Shown: positions 9,111 to 17,877, counted from the first letter of the stretch. The stretch is DNA of 64,000 nucleotides from Brevundimonas sp. NIBR10 (GCF_027912515.1 NZ_CP115464.1:1116001-1180000), one strand, 5' to 3'. Numbers and translations: made by a program. The notes: generated from the sequence alone by a model not told the origin.

Positions 9111-9680
9111 ATGGCGCGCGCACAGTTTCAAAAGGGCCAGAAGGTCTGGGTCGAATGCGTCGGCGCATGGGCCAGTATCGAAAAGGTCCAGCCGGTCTGG
9201 GCCAAGGGTTTCGACGAACCGGTGCGTGTCACCTACGACATCGGCCTGGGCCGGGAGTTCATGGCCAATGAGCTGATGCTGCCGGTCGAGGACGAGGCGG
9301 GGTCGGACTTGGGCGACTGGCGGCTGCTGCGGGCCAGGAACAAGTGGCAACAGGCGGACGACGTGCCGCATCATCCCGTGCCGGGCACCTATCCCGTCGT
9401 GGTCACCGATCCGGCCGACTGGGGCGGCTGGCGGGTGCCGGGAGCCGAATACGACCGCGATCCCGAGCGGATCGAGTTTCAGGCCCGGCTGATCGCGGCC
9501 GCGCCGCGCCTGATGGCCCTGGCTCAGGCCCTGGTCGACAGCGTCGCCGAAAGCCCCGACGACGCCCCGCCCGAGACCCTGGCCCTGGCCCGCAGGGCCC
9601 GCGACGTGCTCAAGACCGTCACCGACGTCCTGGCCCCGCCGCCCGAACAGGCCGCGTCGAGGCCCCGCGTCGCCGCCTGA
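9111..9680 (+). CDS. Conserved hypothetical protein
   Basis: A 189-residue soluble protein with no recognised catalytic motif. The N-terminal 60 residues (FQKGQKVWVECVGAWASIEKVQPVWAKG and on through VTYDIGLGREFMANEL) look like a small beta-barrel with tryptophans, reminiscent of SH3-like or KOW-type folds. A middle segment carries DDVPHHPVPGTYPVVVTDPADWGGWR, and the end is helical and acidic (LIAAAPRLMALAQALVDSV, ETLALARRARDVLKTV). A good ribosome site, GGAGGG, precedes the ATG. It is divergent from the UbiH-type gene and may share a promoter region with it. I recognise it only as conserved in Caulobacterales; function unknown. Confidence 0.65.
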   Translation: MARAQFQKGQKVWVECVGAWASIEKVQPVWAKGFDEPVRVTYDIGLGREFMANELMLPVEDEAGSDLGDWRLLRARNKWQQADDVPHHPVPGTYPVVVTDPADWGGWRVPGAEYDRDPERIEFQARLIAAAPRLMALAQALVDSVAESPDDAPPETLALARRARDVLKTVTDVLAPPPEQAASRPRVAA

Positions 9681-9814
9681 ATCGTCCAAAGGTTTGGTTA
9701 ACCAAGCCTCGACAGGATTCCGCGACGCAGCCTAGATTCCAGGCTTCAGCGAATCGTGCGCGCCCGAAGGTCCGCATCGGCCTGTAATGCGTCTGGACGA
9801 ACGGGGAGAAGGCC

Positions 9815-12262
9815 TTGCGGGGCACGGAGCGCCGCTATCAGGGAGCAGGCCGCCGGGCTTCGGACGCCGGTGGCGGAACGCTGGCCGGATGGATCCGCGT
9901 CGGTGTCCTGACCCTGGCCCTGTGCGTCGCTGCCTATGTCCTGCTGGTCGCGCGAGAGACGGCCCGGCCCGAGCGTGAGCTGGAGACGTTGCGCGCCCGC
10001 GTCATCGCCGACGACGCCCGGCTGTTCGCCGCCGAGATGGACGCCCGGCTTCGGGCGACCGATGCGGCGATGACGGCCGGGGCCGTGGCTCTGCGCGCCC
10101 GTCCGACCCGCCCGCTGGACGCCATCGAGGCGGCCCGCGTGCTGGCCCCCGAAACCGCCTTCGCCGTCATGTCCCCGACCGGCGAGACCCTGGCCGCCGC
10201 GGGCGCACCGGGCGGGGCCTTTGTCCAGACCGGCACCACACCGGCATCGGCACCGCCCGCACTCGGCGTCGCGACCGACGGCAAAGCCCTGGTGCAGCGC
10301 TCGGCGGGCAACGGCAACCGGATGGCCGCGCGGATTCCCTTGACCGCTCCGGCCGGATCTGGGGGCGAGGACGGGGTCTCCCTGTCGCTGGCCCTGGCCG
10401 GAGGTCAGGTCGTCCCGGTCGCCGGGGTCGATCATCCCGCGATCGATGGCTCGACCCTGTCCGCAGCCACCGGGTCGATCGATACGCGCAGTCCGAACGG
10501 CCTCGCCCTGCACACCGTCGCCGCTCCGCTCGGGTCCAGCGGTCTTCACGCCCTGGCCTCGCGTCGTGCCGGAGGGGCCACCAGCCTGCTGGGCGACGTC
10601 TGGGTCCTGGCCGCCCCCATCGCCCTCGGCCTACTGGTGATCGTCCTTCTGCTGTTGCAACGCTGGCGACAGAAGCGCGCCGGTCGCGACTGGGCCGAGA
10701 CCGAGCACCGGTTTCGCGTCGCCGTCGAGGCGGCGCGTTGCGGCGTATGGGAATGGGATCTCGAGCTCGAGGAGGTGGTGATCTCCGACTATATGGCGAC
10801 CCTGCTGGGCCTGCCCCAGGGCGGGGTGGTCGCGGCCGAGGATGTGTTCGCCCAGGTCCATCCCAAATACCGCGAGATCGTCCAGCATGCCCTGAGCCAG
10901 GCCGCGACCTTCGGCGCCTTCGAGACCACCTTCCCCGTCACCGGCCCCGACGGGACCGTGCGCTGGATCGACGCCCGGGGCCAGGCGCGCGGGGCCCGCA
11001 CCGAGGAAGGGTTCGCATCGATCCTGGGCGTCGCCCTCGACATCACCGAGGCCCGCCGCGCCAAGGCCCATGCCCAGGCCGCCGAGAGCCGGCTGCGCGA
11101 CGGGATCGAGAGCGTGTCCGACGCCTTTGCCCTGTTCGACCGCCAGGGCCGGCTGATCCTGTGCAACCAGGCCTTCAAGGACGCCTTCGGCCTCCAGCCC
11201 GAGATGACCCGGCGCGGCGCCTCCAAGGACGAGCTGAACCGGATCGCGGCCCTGGCCATCAAATGCGAACACCCGGCCTCCAGCGACCGGGCCGGGGTGC
11301 ATGAGGTCGAGCTGCACGACGGCCGCTGGCTTCAGCTGTCGGAGCGGTTCACCTCGGACGGCGGGGCGGTGGTCACCGCCACCGACCTGACCACCATCAA
11401 GCGCCAGGAGGCCGAAACCCAGCGCGCCGCCGCCTCCCTGCGCGCCACGGTCGACCAGCTGGAATCGAGCCAGGAAAAACTCAGCCTGCTGGCCCGCAAA
11501 TACGAGATCGCCATGACCCGCGCCGAGGCCGCCAACCAGGCCAAGTCCGAGTTCCTGGCCAATATGAGCCACGAGTTGCGCACCCCCCTGAACGCCATCA
11601 ACGGCTTCTCGGAGATCATGGCCGGCGAGATGTTCGGCCCCGTCGGCGACGCCCGCTACAAGGGCTATGCGGGCGACATCCTGAAGTCGGGCCAGCATCT
11701 GCTCAGCCTGATCAACGACATCCTCGACATGGCCAAGATCGAGGCCGGCAAGATGACCCTGCACTACGAAAAGGTGTCGCTGAAGGAGGTCTGCGAGGAC
11801 GCGCTCAGGCTGATGCGCGGCAAGGCCGAGGAAGCGGGCCTGACCCTGGTGCTGGACGCGCCCGACCTGCCCGACATCGACGCCGACCAGCGCGGGATGA
11901 AGCAGGTGATGCTGAACCTGATCTCCAACGCCATCAAATTCACGCCCGAGGGCGGGTCGGTCACCGTCTCGGTGCGCGAGATCGAACGCGGCCGCCAGAA
12001 GGTCTCGGTCGCCGACACCGGCATCGGCATCGCCGCCGAGGACCTGGGCCGGCTGGCCCGCCCGTTCGAACAGGTCGAGGGCCAGCATTCCAAGACCACC
12101 CAGGGCACCGGACTGGGCCTGGCCCTGACCAAGTCCCTGATCGAGATGCACCACGGCCTGATGACCATGGACAGCGAACCCGGCAGCGGCACGGTGGTCA
12201 GCTTCGACCTGCCGGTGATGCGCCCCGCCGAGCTCACGATCGACCAGGCCCGCGCGGCGTAA
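9815..12262 (+). CDS. PleC-like PAS-domain hybrid-free sensor histidine kinase
   Basis: An 815-residue membrane histidine kinase. A first transmembrane helix (about 25-46) and a second (about 268-290) enclose a periplasmic sensor region. Two PAS domains follow (about 300-415, with VEAARCGVWEWDLE, and 425-530, with SVSDAFALFDRQGR), then a coiled coil. The HisKA domain has the phospho-acceptor His586 in NMSHELRTPLNAINGFSEIM, and the ATPase domain has NLISNAIKFTPEGG, VADTGIGI and TTQGTGLGLALT. No receiver domain is present. The kinase core closely resembles Caulobacter PleC and DivJ, which act on DivK/PleD in asymmetric division; length and layout favour PleC. The TTG start follows GGGGAGAAGG. 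Identity with PleC is an inference. Confidence 0.85.
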   Translation: MRGTERRYQGAGRRASDAGGGTLAGWIRVGVLTLALCVAAYVLLVARETARPERELETLRARVIADDARLFAAEMDARLRATDAAMTAGAVALRARPTRPLDAIEAARVLAPETAFAVMSPTGETLAAAGAPGGAFVQTGTTPASAPPALGVATDGKALVQRSAGNGNRMAARIPLTAPAGSGGEDGVSLSLALAGGQVVPVAGVDHPAIDGSTLSAATGSIDTRSPNGLALHTVAAPLGSSGLHALASRRAGGATSLLGDVWVLAAPIALGLLVIVLLLLQRWRQKRAGRDWAETEHRFRVAVEAARCGVWEWDLELEEVVISDYMATLLGLPQGGVVAAEDVFAQVHPKYREIVQHALSQAATFGAFETTFPVTGPDGTVRWIDARGQARGARTEEGFASILGVALDITEARRAKAHAQAAESRLRDGIESVSDAFALFDRQGRLILCNQAFKDAFGLQPEMTRRGASKDELNRIAALAIKCEHPASSDRAGVHEVELHDGRWLQLSERFTSDGGAVVTATDLTTIKRQEAETQRAAASLRATVDQLESSQEKLSLLARKYEIAMTRAEAANQAKSEFLANMSHELRTPLNAINGFSEIMAGEMFGPVGDARYKGYAGDILKSGQHLLSLINDILDMAKIEAGKMTLHYEKVSLKEVCEDALRLMRGKAEEAGLTLVLDAPDLPDIDADQRGMKQVMLNLISNAIKFTPEGGSVTVSVREIERGRQKVSVADTGIGIAAEDLGRLARPFEQVEGQHSKTTQGTGLGLALTKSLIEMHHGLMTMDSEPGSGTVVSFDLPVMRPAELTIDQARAA

Positions 12263-12285
12263 GGGGGGTCGGACAAGCGAGATTT

Positions 12286-12444
12286 CCTTCTCCCCTTGCG
12301 GGAGAAGGTGGCTGAGCGAAGCGAAGTCGGATGAGGGGTCACGCAGACCTTCGGAATCGGCGCTCGCTCAACCCACTCCATTCAACCGTGCGACCCCTCA
12401 TCCGTCAGCCTTCGGCTGCCACCTTCTCCCGCAAGGGGAGAAGG
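12286..12444. repeat. Long inverted repeat (dispersed palindromic element)
   Basis: The 312-base gap between the kinase and the hydrolase is filled mainly by this element. The left arm (12286-12340) starts CCTTCTCCCCTTGCGGGAGA and ends GGATGAGGGGTC; the right arm (12392-12444) is its near-perfect reverse complement, about 53 bases, with a different central 15 bases. The outer ends are themselves palindromic. Elements of this kind occur in many copies in related genomes and contain no gene. Its transcript would fold into a long hairpin after the kinase gene. Confidence 0.85.
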
Positions 12445-12574
12445 ATGCCCGGGGAGCAGGCCGAGTCCTTTACCGGTGAGACCGCGTCCCTCATCCTGAC
12501 CGCTTCGCGAACGGAGAGGTAGACGGCCCTCTGGCTTCTCGACCCGACGGCCGAGAACAGCTTAGGATCACCCC

Positions 12575-13315
12575 ATGGACACCCTCTCCCAACGCTGGGC
12601 CAAGCTCTTGCCCAACACCATCGTCGTCGGGCCCGACGACGCCCGCCCTCGACCGGCGGTGATCCTGTTCCACGGCTGCGGCGGGATGCGGCCGCATCTG
12701 CCGCTCTATGCGGCGGCGGCCAAGGCGGCCGGGTGGCGGGCCTTCATCGTCGACAGCTACGCGCCGCGCGGCTGGGGCCGCATGTTCGCCCTGTCCATGG
12801 TCTGCACCGGCGCGACCCTGAGGGGCCATGACCGGGGCGGCGATGTGCTGGCGGCGATCCAGGGCGTCTCGGCCCGCGCGGACGTCGATGCGAGCAAGAT
12901 CGCCGTCGCGGGCTGGAGCCACGGCGGCTGGGGCATCATGGAACTGTTGGCCGCCCCCCGGACCCGGCCCGGCGAACTGGGCGTCGCCGACACCGGGTCG
13001 GCCTCGCTGGCGGGACTGAAGGGGGCCTGGCTGGCCTACCCCTATGTGGGCTTCATGGCGACGGCCCGCGCCCGGCCGTGGCGGCACAAGCCCCGCACCG
13101 AGGTGGTCATCGCGCGCAGCGACCACCTGACCACGGTGCGCAACGCCGAACGCATCTTCGCCGATCACCGCAATCAGGGTGCCCGTATCGAAACCTGGAT
13201 CGCCGAGGGCACCCACTCCTTCGACGAACCGACCGGGGCCATGCCCATGCGCCATGACCCCGCCCTGACCCAGGTTGCGGTGGGCCGGTTCGAGGCCTTC
13301 CTGCGGGGGCTCTAG
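12575..13315 (+). CDS. Alpha/beta hydrolase, dienelactone hydrolase-like
   Basis: A 246-residue cytoplasmic protein with an alpha/beta-hydrolase fold. An oxyanion-hole segment VILFHGCGG sits near residue 29, the nucleophile elbow is AGWSHGGWG with the serine near residue 113, and a late His occurs in EGTHSFDEPTGAMPMRH. The placement resembles the dienelactone hydrolase family, which often uses a Cys; here the nucleophile is Ser. No leader peptide is present. The substrate is unknown. It stands alone between a repeat element and an oppositely oriented acetyltransferase gene. Confidence 0.75.
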   Translation: MDTLSQRWAKLLPNTIVVGPDDARPRPAVILFHGCGGMRPHLPLYAAAAKAAGWRAFIVDSYAPRGWGRMFALSMVCTGATLRGHDRGGDVLAAIQGVSARADVDASKIAVAGWSHGGWGIMELLAAPRTRPGELGVADTGSASLAGLKGAWLAYPYVGFMATARARPWRHKPRTEVVIARSDHLTTVRNAERIFADHRNQGARIETWIAEGTHSFDEPTGAMPMRHDPALTQVAVGRFEAFLRGL

Positions 13316-13346
13316 CCGCGGTTTCAGGTCCTGTGGACGCCGTCGC

Positions 13347-14042
13347 CTACTTCAGGATCGTATAGGTCATCTCGGCCCGGACTTCGAAGCCCAGCGAGCG
13401 GTAGAAGGCGATGGTGGCATGGTGTTCGGCGAAGGCGTGCAGGAAGACGCCTTCTCCGGTGGCCAGGATTTCACCGGCCACCACCCGCGACAGGCCGGCG
13501 GCATAGCCGCGCCCCCGCCAGTCGGGATGGGTGCAGACACCGCTCAGTTCGGTGAATCCGTCGACCCTCAACCGCCGCCCGGCCATGGCGACCAGCCGCC
13601 CGCCCTGCTTGACCCCGATGAACGGTCCCAGCCGCCGCGTGGCCGAGCGGAAGGGACCCGGCCGGGTCAGGGTGGCCAGCGCCAGCATCTCGGGCGCGTC
13701 CGTCTCAGTCAGGGTCTCGAACGCGATATCCGGACCACCGGGCGTCAGGGCCGAGGCGACCATCTGGACCAGGGGAACGCGGCTGACGACCTCGACGCCT
13801 GCCAGGTCGATCCCGGCCATCGGCCCGTCCGCCTTCTCGACCATCCCCGCACCCGGGTGACGTCGGGCCAGGTCGGCCATGACCGCCAGGGTCTCGGGTT
13901 CGGCGTCCGCGCCCGACAGGAAGACCCCGACCTCCGGATCGATGCGGACTGCCCGGGGGCCGGAGTCCGACGTGGCGAATCCTGCCAGCCGGCTCGTCAG
14001 GCCGTTCCAGACAGCGCGGTCGAGAGGATGGTCCAGGGTCAT
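13347..14042 (-). CDS. GNAT family N-acetyltransferase
   Basis: A 231-residue protein whose C-terminal half has the GNAT acetyl-CoA motif: GVCTHPDWRGRGYAAGLSRVV supplies the R/Q-x-x-G-x-G/A loop, followed by LHAFAEHHATIAFYRSLGFE, the typical motif B. The N-terminal half is divergent, as in two-domain GNATs such as those related to FR47. It should transfer an acetyl group from acetyl-CoA to an unknown amine. The ATG at 14042 begins MTLDHPLDRAVW; an upstream in-frame start is less likely because the added residues are low quality. The 143 bases before it hold no other recognisable feature. Confidence 0.8.
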   Translation of the reverse strand: MTLDHPLDRAVWNGLTSRLAGFATSDSGPRAVRIDPEVGVFLSGADAEPETLAVMADLARRHPGAGMVEKADGPMAGIDLAGVEVVSRVPLVQMVASALTPGGPDIAFETLTETDAPEMLALATLTRPGPFRSATRRLGPFIGVKQGGRLVAMAGRRLRVDGFTELSGVCTHPDWRGRGYAAGLSRVVAGEILATGEGVFLHAFAEHHATIAFYRSLGFEVRAEMTYTILK

Positions 14043-14185
14043 GGGCGCAGAATGCCGGGGTCGAGAGACGGCGACCAGTCGCCGGCGAACGTCAGGTCCG
14101 AAAGCCGCTGACGACGAACACAATCACCGCTCCGTCGGGGTGATGAACCTTCCCAAGGCACGACCCAACTCAGCTTGCGAAGGCC

Positions 14186-15229
14186 CTAGCGCCAGAAGCC
14201 GACAATGGACTTCACCTCGTCCACCACCGGGTCGGCGATGGCGGCGGCCCGCTCGGCACCGTCCTTCAGGACGCGGTCGATCTCGGCGGGGTCAGCCATC
14301 AGGCGTCGCATCTGTTCGGTAACGGGCGCGAGCGAGGCGACGGCGAGGTCGGCCAGGCGGGGCTTGAAGGCGCCGAAGCCCTGGCCAGCGAACTCGGCGG
14401 TGACGGCCTCCTTCGTCTGGTCCGACAGGGCGGCATAGATGGCGATCAGGTTCCTGACCTCGGGCCGGTCGTCCAGGGCTTCGCCGACCTCGGGCATCAC
14501 CCCCATGTCGGTCTTGGACTTCCGGATCTTGCCGGCGATGGTGTCGGCGTCGTCGGTCAGGTTGATGCGGCTCTGGTCCGACGGATCGGACTTGCTCATC
14601 TTGGCCGCCCCGTCGCGCAGGCTCATGACGCGGGGCGCGGGCCCCTGGGTCAGGGGTTCGGGCAGGGGGAAGAAGCCGGGCACGCCGAAGTCGGTGTTGA
14701 ACTTGGCGGCGATGTCACGGGTCAGTTCCAGATGCTGTTTCTGGTCCTCGCCGGTCGGCACCTCGGTCGCCTTGTACAGCAGGATGTCGGCCGCCTGGAG
14801 CACCGGATAGGTATAGAGGCCGACGCTCGACCGTTCCTTGTGCTTGCCCGACTTCTCCTTGAACTGGGTCATCCGGTCCAGCCAGCCGAGGCGGGCGACG
14901 CAGTTGAGCACCCAGGCCAGCTCCGAATGGGCGCGCACCGCCGACTGCGGCCAGATGATCGAACGGGCCGGGTCGAGGCCGCTGGCCAGATAGGCGGCGG
15001 CGATCTCGCGCGTCTGGGCGGCCAGTTTGGCGGGGTCCTGCCAGACGGTGATGGCATGCAGGTCGGCGACGAACAGGAAACAGGGGGCGCCCGCGTCCTG
15101 AAGCTCGGTGAACCGCTTCAGCGCACCCAGATAGTTGCCGAGGTGAAGCGCACCCGAGGCCTGGATGCCGGACAGCACCCGGCGCGGGCCGGTGTAGGCG
15201 GGAACGGCTGGGGGAGCAGCATCAGACAT
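14186..15229 (-). CDS. trpS: Tryptophan--tRNA ligase
   Basis: Charges tRNA-Trp with tryptophan. The 347-residue class I synthetase shows the HIGH-type motif in [14 protein letters not shown], the substrate segment [10 protein letters not shown], the [15 protein letters not shown] motif characteristic of TrpRS and the KMSKS loop ([16 protein letters not shown]). The length matches bacterial TrpRS. In many alphaproteobacteria trpS follows murJ; here an aldo/keto reductase-like gene lies upstream on the same strand, with a repeat element in the 160-base gap. Confidence 0.96.
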   Translation of the reverse strand: MSDAAPPAVPAYTGPRRVLSGIQASGALHLGNYLGALKRFTELQDAGAPCFLFVADLHAITVWQDPAKLAAQTREIAAAYLASGLDPARSIIWPQSAVRAHSELAWVLNCVARLGWLDRMTQFKEKSGKHKERSSVGLYTYPVLQAADILLYKATEVPTGEDQKQHLELTRDIAAKFNTDFGVPGFFPLPEPLTQGPAPRVMSLRDGAAKMSKSDPSDQSRINLTDDADTIAGKIRKSKTDMGVMPEVGEALDDRPEVRNLIAIYAALSDQTKEAVTAEFAGQGFGAFKPRLADLAVASLAPVTEQMRRLMADPAEIDRVLKDGAERAAAIADPVVDEVKSIVGFWR

Positions 15230-15276
15230 GGGGCGGCAGATGCCCTAGCGAGGCCGGAAGGGCAAGCGTCGCGCAT

Positions 15277-15350
15277 CTCCTCCCCGTCGGCGCTTGGCCG
15301 ATGGGGAGGTGGATCCGAGCCGCTTGGCGAGGAGACGGAGGGGGCGAGGG
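15277..15350. repeat. Dispersed palindromic repeat between trpS and the reductase-like gene
   Basis: CTCCTCCCCGTCGGC and GCCGATGGGGAGGTGG form a short inverted repeat, followed by GGATCCGAGCCGCTTGGCGAGG and ACGGAGGGGGCGAGG. This pattern of a small G/C hairpin followed by a purine-rich tail is typical of interspersed repeats in Caulobacterales. It does not encode a protein and has no T-run. Confidence 0.6.
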
Positions 15351-15391
15351 AACCTGGCCGGTGAGGGCGGCGGGTCGCGCCGACGTCGGGT

Positions 15392-16312
15392 TCAGGCCGC
15401 CCGGCTGGCGGGCACGCGCACCGACCGGCTCAGCGAACAGGCGGCGGGTTCGGTCAGGGCCAGGGCGTCCCAGTCCAGGTCGGGCCGGGGGGCGTGGGCG
15501 GCGGCGAGGATGGCGCGCAGTTCGGCGGCCGAGGCCACCGAGGCGATGGCGGCGCTGACCGGCGGCAGGCCCAGCGCAAAGGCCAGGGCCGCCTGCATCG
15601 GATCGACCCGCGCCTCGGCCAGCCGACGTCGCGTCCGCGACAGGGCCGCGCCGTGCTCGGCCAGGTGATCGGGCAGATGCTCGCGCGCGGCGAACAGCAG
15701 GCCGCGCGCAAAGATCGAGGAGATGTGGACGTCGACGCCCATTCCGGCCAGGTCGGAAATGACCCCTTCGGAAACCGGTCGCTGGTCCAGCAGGTTGCAG
15801 GGCATCTGGACGATGTCGGGCTGGAACCGGCGCGCCAGCAGGGTCGGGCCGTCCTCCATGGTGGCGCAGAAGCCGATCCGCTTGAACAGGCCGCGATCCT
15901 TGAGCGCCCTCAGCCGGTCCCACAGGGCGCGGCCGTCGGCACCGGCCAGGTCATGGGCGCTGGACACCAGGACGGCGTCCCCGCGCGGCAGACCCAGACG
16001 CTCCAGCGAGCGCCTTGCCCGGGCCTCGACCCGGTCGATCCCTTCGGACAGGGGCACGGTGCGCACGGTGACGCGAAACGGGGAGGGGAAGGGCCAGGCC
16101 TGGCCCAGCAGGCGTTCGGTGTCGGCCTCGGGCCGGGTGGCGACGATGCCGACGCCCGCGTCCGCCCCCGTCGACAGCAGCAGCCGCATCGCCTCCTCGC
16201 GCGCACCGACGGGCGCAGGTGTCGCGCGCTCGGGCTCGGTCACCACGGCGAGGGCCAGCCGGGCGACGGGCGAATGGGAAGGGTTCAGCAGCACCAGCCT
16301 ACCCTGCCCCAT
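15392..16312 (-). CDS. Aldo/keto reductase family protein (divergent)
   Basis: A 306-residue protein resembling aldo/keto reductases: SLERLGLPRGDAVLVSSAHDL corresponds to the strand leading to the active-site barrel, then LKDRGLFKRIGFCATMED matches the family's G-x-S region, DIVQMPCNLLDQRPVSEGVI matches the Q-x-x-Y-N-L segment, and ALAFALGLPPVSAAIASVASAAELR matches the C-terminal cofactor loop. The catalytic Tyr and Lys positions are not obvious and the N-terminus is short, so it may be a non-catalytic or narrowed relative. It is upstream of trpS on the same strand. No partner gene suggests a substrate. Confidence 0.65.
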   Translation of the reverse strand: MGQGRLVLLNPSHSPVARLALAVVTEPERATPAPVGAREEAMRLLLSTGADAGVGIVATRPEADTERLLGQAWPFPSPFRVTVRTVPLSEGIDRVEARARRSLERLGLPRGDAVLVSSAHDLAGADGRALWDRLRALKDRGLFKRIGFCATMEDGPTLLARRFQPDIVQMPCNLLDQRPVSEGVISDLAGMGVDVHISSIFARGLLFAAREHLPDHLAEHGAALSRTRRRLAEARVDPMQAALAFALGLPPVSAAIASVASAAELRAILAAAHAPRPDLDWDALALTEPAACSLSRSVRVPASRAA

Positions 16313-16420
16313 AAAGTTTAAGGGAGGCTGACCCGGAAGTTCCCAAGACCTTACTGGAATAGCAGCGTTGTGGGTGTGTCCCTGCCGGGGGCGATGCGGC
16401 CTTATCCATGCTGCGATGCG

Positions 16421-16445
16421 GGAACCGTGGCGCAGGAGTGGCGTT
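16421..16445 (+). promoter_or_regulatory. Candidate EcfG (general stress sigma factor) promoter for the DUF883 gene
   Basis: GGAAC at 16421-16425, exactly 16 bases, then CGTT at 16442-16445. This matches the known alphaproteobacterial EcfG/SigT consensus GGAAC-N16/17-CGTT. It lies 52 bases before the ATG at 16498. A second perfect match stands before the DUF1328 gene in the same cluster. Confidence 0.7.
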
Positions 16446-16497
16446 CAGGGCGCAAGACCTCTATTTACGGTCAAGCTGAAACCCCGGAGCGCGCACC

Positions 16498-16875
16498 ATG
16501 GCAACCACCAAGGCTCGAGAAGACATCAAGAACGACCTCAAGACCCTGAAGGACGATCTGAAGACCGGCGCCCGCGAGGAAACCGCGCGCCTGAAGGAAA
16601 AGGCCGCCGAGGCCAAGGCCCGCCTGACCGAAAAGGCCTCCGAGAGCGAAGCCGTCCTGCGCGCCCGCGCCGAGGAGGTCCGCGAACAGGCCCGCGGCTA
16701 TTACGACCAGGCCCGCGTGCGCGGCCGCGAATACTATGACGACGCCTCCGAGCGGTTCGACGAAGCCCAGCGCTACATCACCGAACGGGTCCAGGAGCGC
16801 CCCGTGCAGTCGACCGCCATCGCGCTCGGCGTCGGCGTCGTGCTGGGCCTGCTGCTCGCCGGTCGTCGCCGCTGA
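16498..16875 (+). CDS. DUF883-family (YqjD/ElaB-like) membrane-anchored protein
   Basis: A 125-residue protein made of a long charged amphipathic helix or coiled coil (KAREDIKNDLKTLKDDLKTG and onward, about residues 5-95) ending in one transmembrane helix (VQSTAIALGVGVVLGLLLAG) and a GRRR tail. This is the layout of the YqjD/ElaB family, which in E. coli is membrane anchored by the C-terminus, ribosome associated and stationary-phase induced. Its stop codon overlaps the next start (TGATG), so the two are translationally coupled. The EcfG-type promoter 52 bases upstream fits stress control. Confidence 0.8.
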   Translation: MATTKAREDIKNDLKTLKDDLKTGAREETARLKEKAAEAKARLTEKASESEAVLRARAEEVREQARGYYDQARVRGREYYDDASERFDEAQRYITERVQERPVQSTAIALGVGVVLGLLLAGRRR

Positions 16876-17285
16876 TGCTGAAGGGCGTGGTCTCAAAGGT
16901 CGTCGCCGGTCTCGCGGCCGGCGCCAGCCTGTTCGTGGCGATCGTGGCGCTGGGGGCCACGCTGTTCTTCGCGCTGGATCTGGTGCTTCCGGCCCTGGGC
17001 GCGGCGGCGATCACCTTCGGGGTGTTCGCCCTCGTCGCGCTCGTGATCGCCCTGGTCTTCCTCAAGGGCGACGGCTTCGGCCATGCCGAGGAGGAGGAAG
17101 AACCCGAAACCTTCGTCCAGAAGGCCGTTCACATGGTCCGCGAACGCCCCATCCTGGGCGCTGTCGGGGGGCTGGGCGCGCTCTTCCTGCTGCTGCGCAA
17201 TCCGGCCCTGGCCGCCATCGCCGCCAGCATGATCACCGAAAAGCGGATGGAGAGCCGGGGCTACGGTCGCAAGCGCCGCCGTTAA
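16875..17285 (+). CDS. Holin-like small membrane protein (YqjE-type position)
   Basis: A 136-residue membrane protein. Two long hydrophobic helices at about residues 8-60 are followed by an acidic loop (EEEEEPETFVQKAVHMVRERP), a third hydrophobic segment (ILGAVGGLGALFLLL) and a basic tail (GYGRKRRR). Its start overlaps the stop of the DUF883 gene. In enterobacteria yqjD is followed by yqjE, a holin-like membrane protein, and this pair has the same order. The family assignment is by context and topology rather than by a clear motif; function is probably envelope related. Confidence 0.6.
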   Translation: MLKGVVSKVVAGLAAGASLFVAIVALGATLFFALDLVLPALGAAAITFGVFALVALVIALVFLKGDGFGHAEEEEEPETFVQKAVHMVRERPILGAVGGLGALFLLLRNPALAAIAASMITEKRMESRGYGRKRRR

Positions 17286-17298
17286 TAACGGCGACCAT

Positions 17299-17323
17299 GG
17301 AACGGTGCGTGAGGCGCTGCGTT
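17299..17323 (+). promoter_or_regulatory. Candidate EcfG promoter for the DUF1328 gene
   Basis: GGAAC at 17299-17303, 16 bases, then CGTT at 17320-17323: a second perfect match to the EcfG consensus within 900 bases of the first. It starts 14 bases after the holin-like gene's stop and lies 77 bases before the DUF1328 ATG. Confidence 0.7.
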
Positions 17324-17400
17324 GAATCGTCGCGGTGCCGAGAGACGGCGGCGCCAAATGTTCGTCGCATCTTTCATTCACCGATTACTTGGAGGCTATC

Positions 17401-17577
17401 ATGCTTCGCTGGGCTATATTCTTCTTCGTCGTCGCACTGATCGCGGCAGTTCTGGGCTTCGGCGGCATCGCCGGCATGTCCTTCGAGATCGCCAAGTTCG
17501 TGGCCATCATCGCCGTGATCCTGTTCGTGGTATCGCTCGTCATGAACGGCATGCGCGGTCGCGGCACTCGAATCTAG
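17401..17577 (+). CDS. DUF1328 (UPF0391) small membrane protein
   Basis: A 58-residue protein that is almost entirely two transmembrane helices: MLRWAIFFFVVALIAAVLGF, the loop GGIAGMSFEIAKFV, then AIIAVILFVVSLVM and a short basic end. The sequence fits the DUF1328/UPF0391 family (E. coli YtjA), which is abundant in stress regulons of alphaproteobacteria. The ATG at 17401 follows TTGGAGG with suitable spacing. It has its own EcfG-type promoter and is followed by an intrinsic terminator. Confidence 0.88.
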   Translation: MLRWAIFFFVVALIAAVLGFGGIAGMSFEIAKFVAIIAVILFVVSLVMNGMRGRGTRI

Positions 17578-17602
17578 CGACTCCTGCGGGTCGAAACGCT
17601 CA

Positions 17603-17635
17603 AGGCCGCCGCCCGACAGGGCGGCGGCCTTTTTC
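17603..17635 (+). terminator. Intrinsic terminator after the DUF1328 gene
   Basis: GGCCGCCGCCC, loop GACA, GGGCGGCGGCC followed by TTTTTC: a strong G/C stem with a T-run, 26 bases after the stop codon. Confidence 0.9.
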
Positions 17636-17726
17636 ATTGGGTGCTGCTCGAGAACTCACGCAGCAGAAAGGGCGGGGCCCGTCGCCGGACCCGCCCTCCC
17701 TGTTTCGGGCGTCTGAGTGACGTGGA

Positions 17727-17820
17727 CTAGAAGTCCATACCGCTCATGCCGCCGCCCTTCTTGGGGGGGTCGGCCACGGCCGCCCGAGTGGTGATCAGGA
17801 TCGAGGCCACCGAGGCGGCG
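17727..17820 (-). pseudogene. Truncated duplicate of the groEL 3' end, with its stop codon and terminator hairpin
   Basis: On the minus strand these bases encode [19 protein letters not shown] followed by KKGGGMSGMDF and a stop. The intact groEL at 22870-24516 ends [24 protein letters not shown] and the longer GGM tail. The DNA match continues past the stop: the 31 bases from the end of the coding region into the 3' flank are identical in both copies, and the downstream hairpin (17669-17697 here, 22813-22838 there) is similar. Homology stops abruptly at 17820. There is no start codon or remaining gene body, so this is a remnant: either one end of an insertion that duplicated the groEL tail, or the last trace of a second groEL. 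Most of the 300-base gap 17578-17877 is taken up by this. Confidence 0.88.
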
Positions 17821-17834
17821 ACGCCCAGGCCGTC

Positions 17835-17864
17835 GCTCCCCTCGCGGCCTCTGGCGAGGGGAGC
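17835..17864 (-). terminator. Hairpin downstream of the ferritin-like gene
   Basis: GCTCCCCTCG (17835-17844) and CGAGGGGAGC (17855-17864) form a 10-base-pair stem 14 bases after the ferritin-like stop. No clear T-run follows on the minus strand, so it may act as a weak terminator or mRNA end protector. It sits exactly next to the groEL remnant, close to the presumed insertion junction. Confidence 0.45.
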
Positions 17865-17877
17865 GAAGGAAAAGAGG

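Noticed and set aside
9698..9710. GGTTAACC element before the PleC-like gene as a CtrA site
   Set aside because: Only one TTAA half-site is present; the partner at seven bases is missing, so it does not meet the CtrA consensus.
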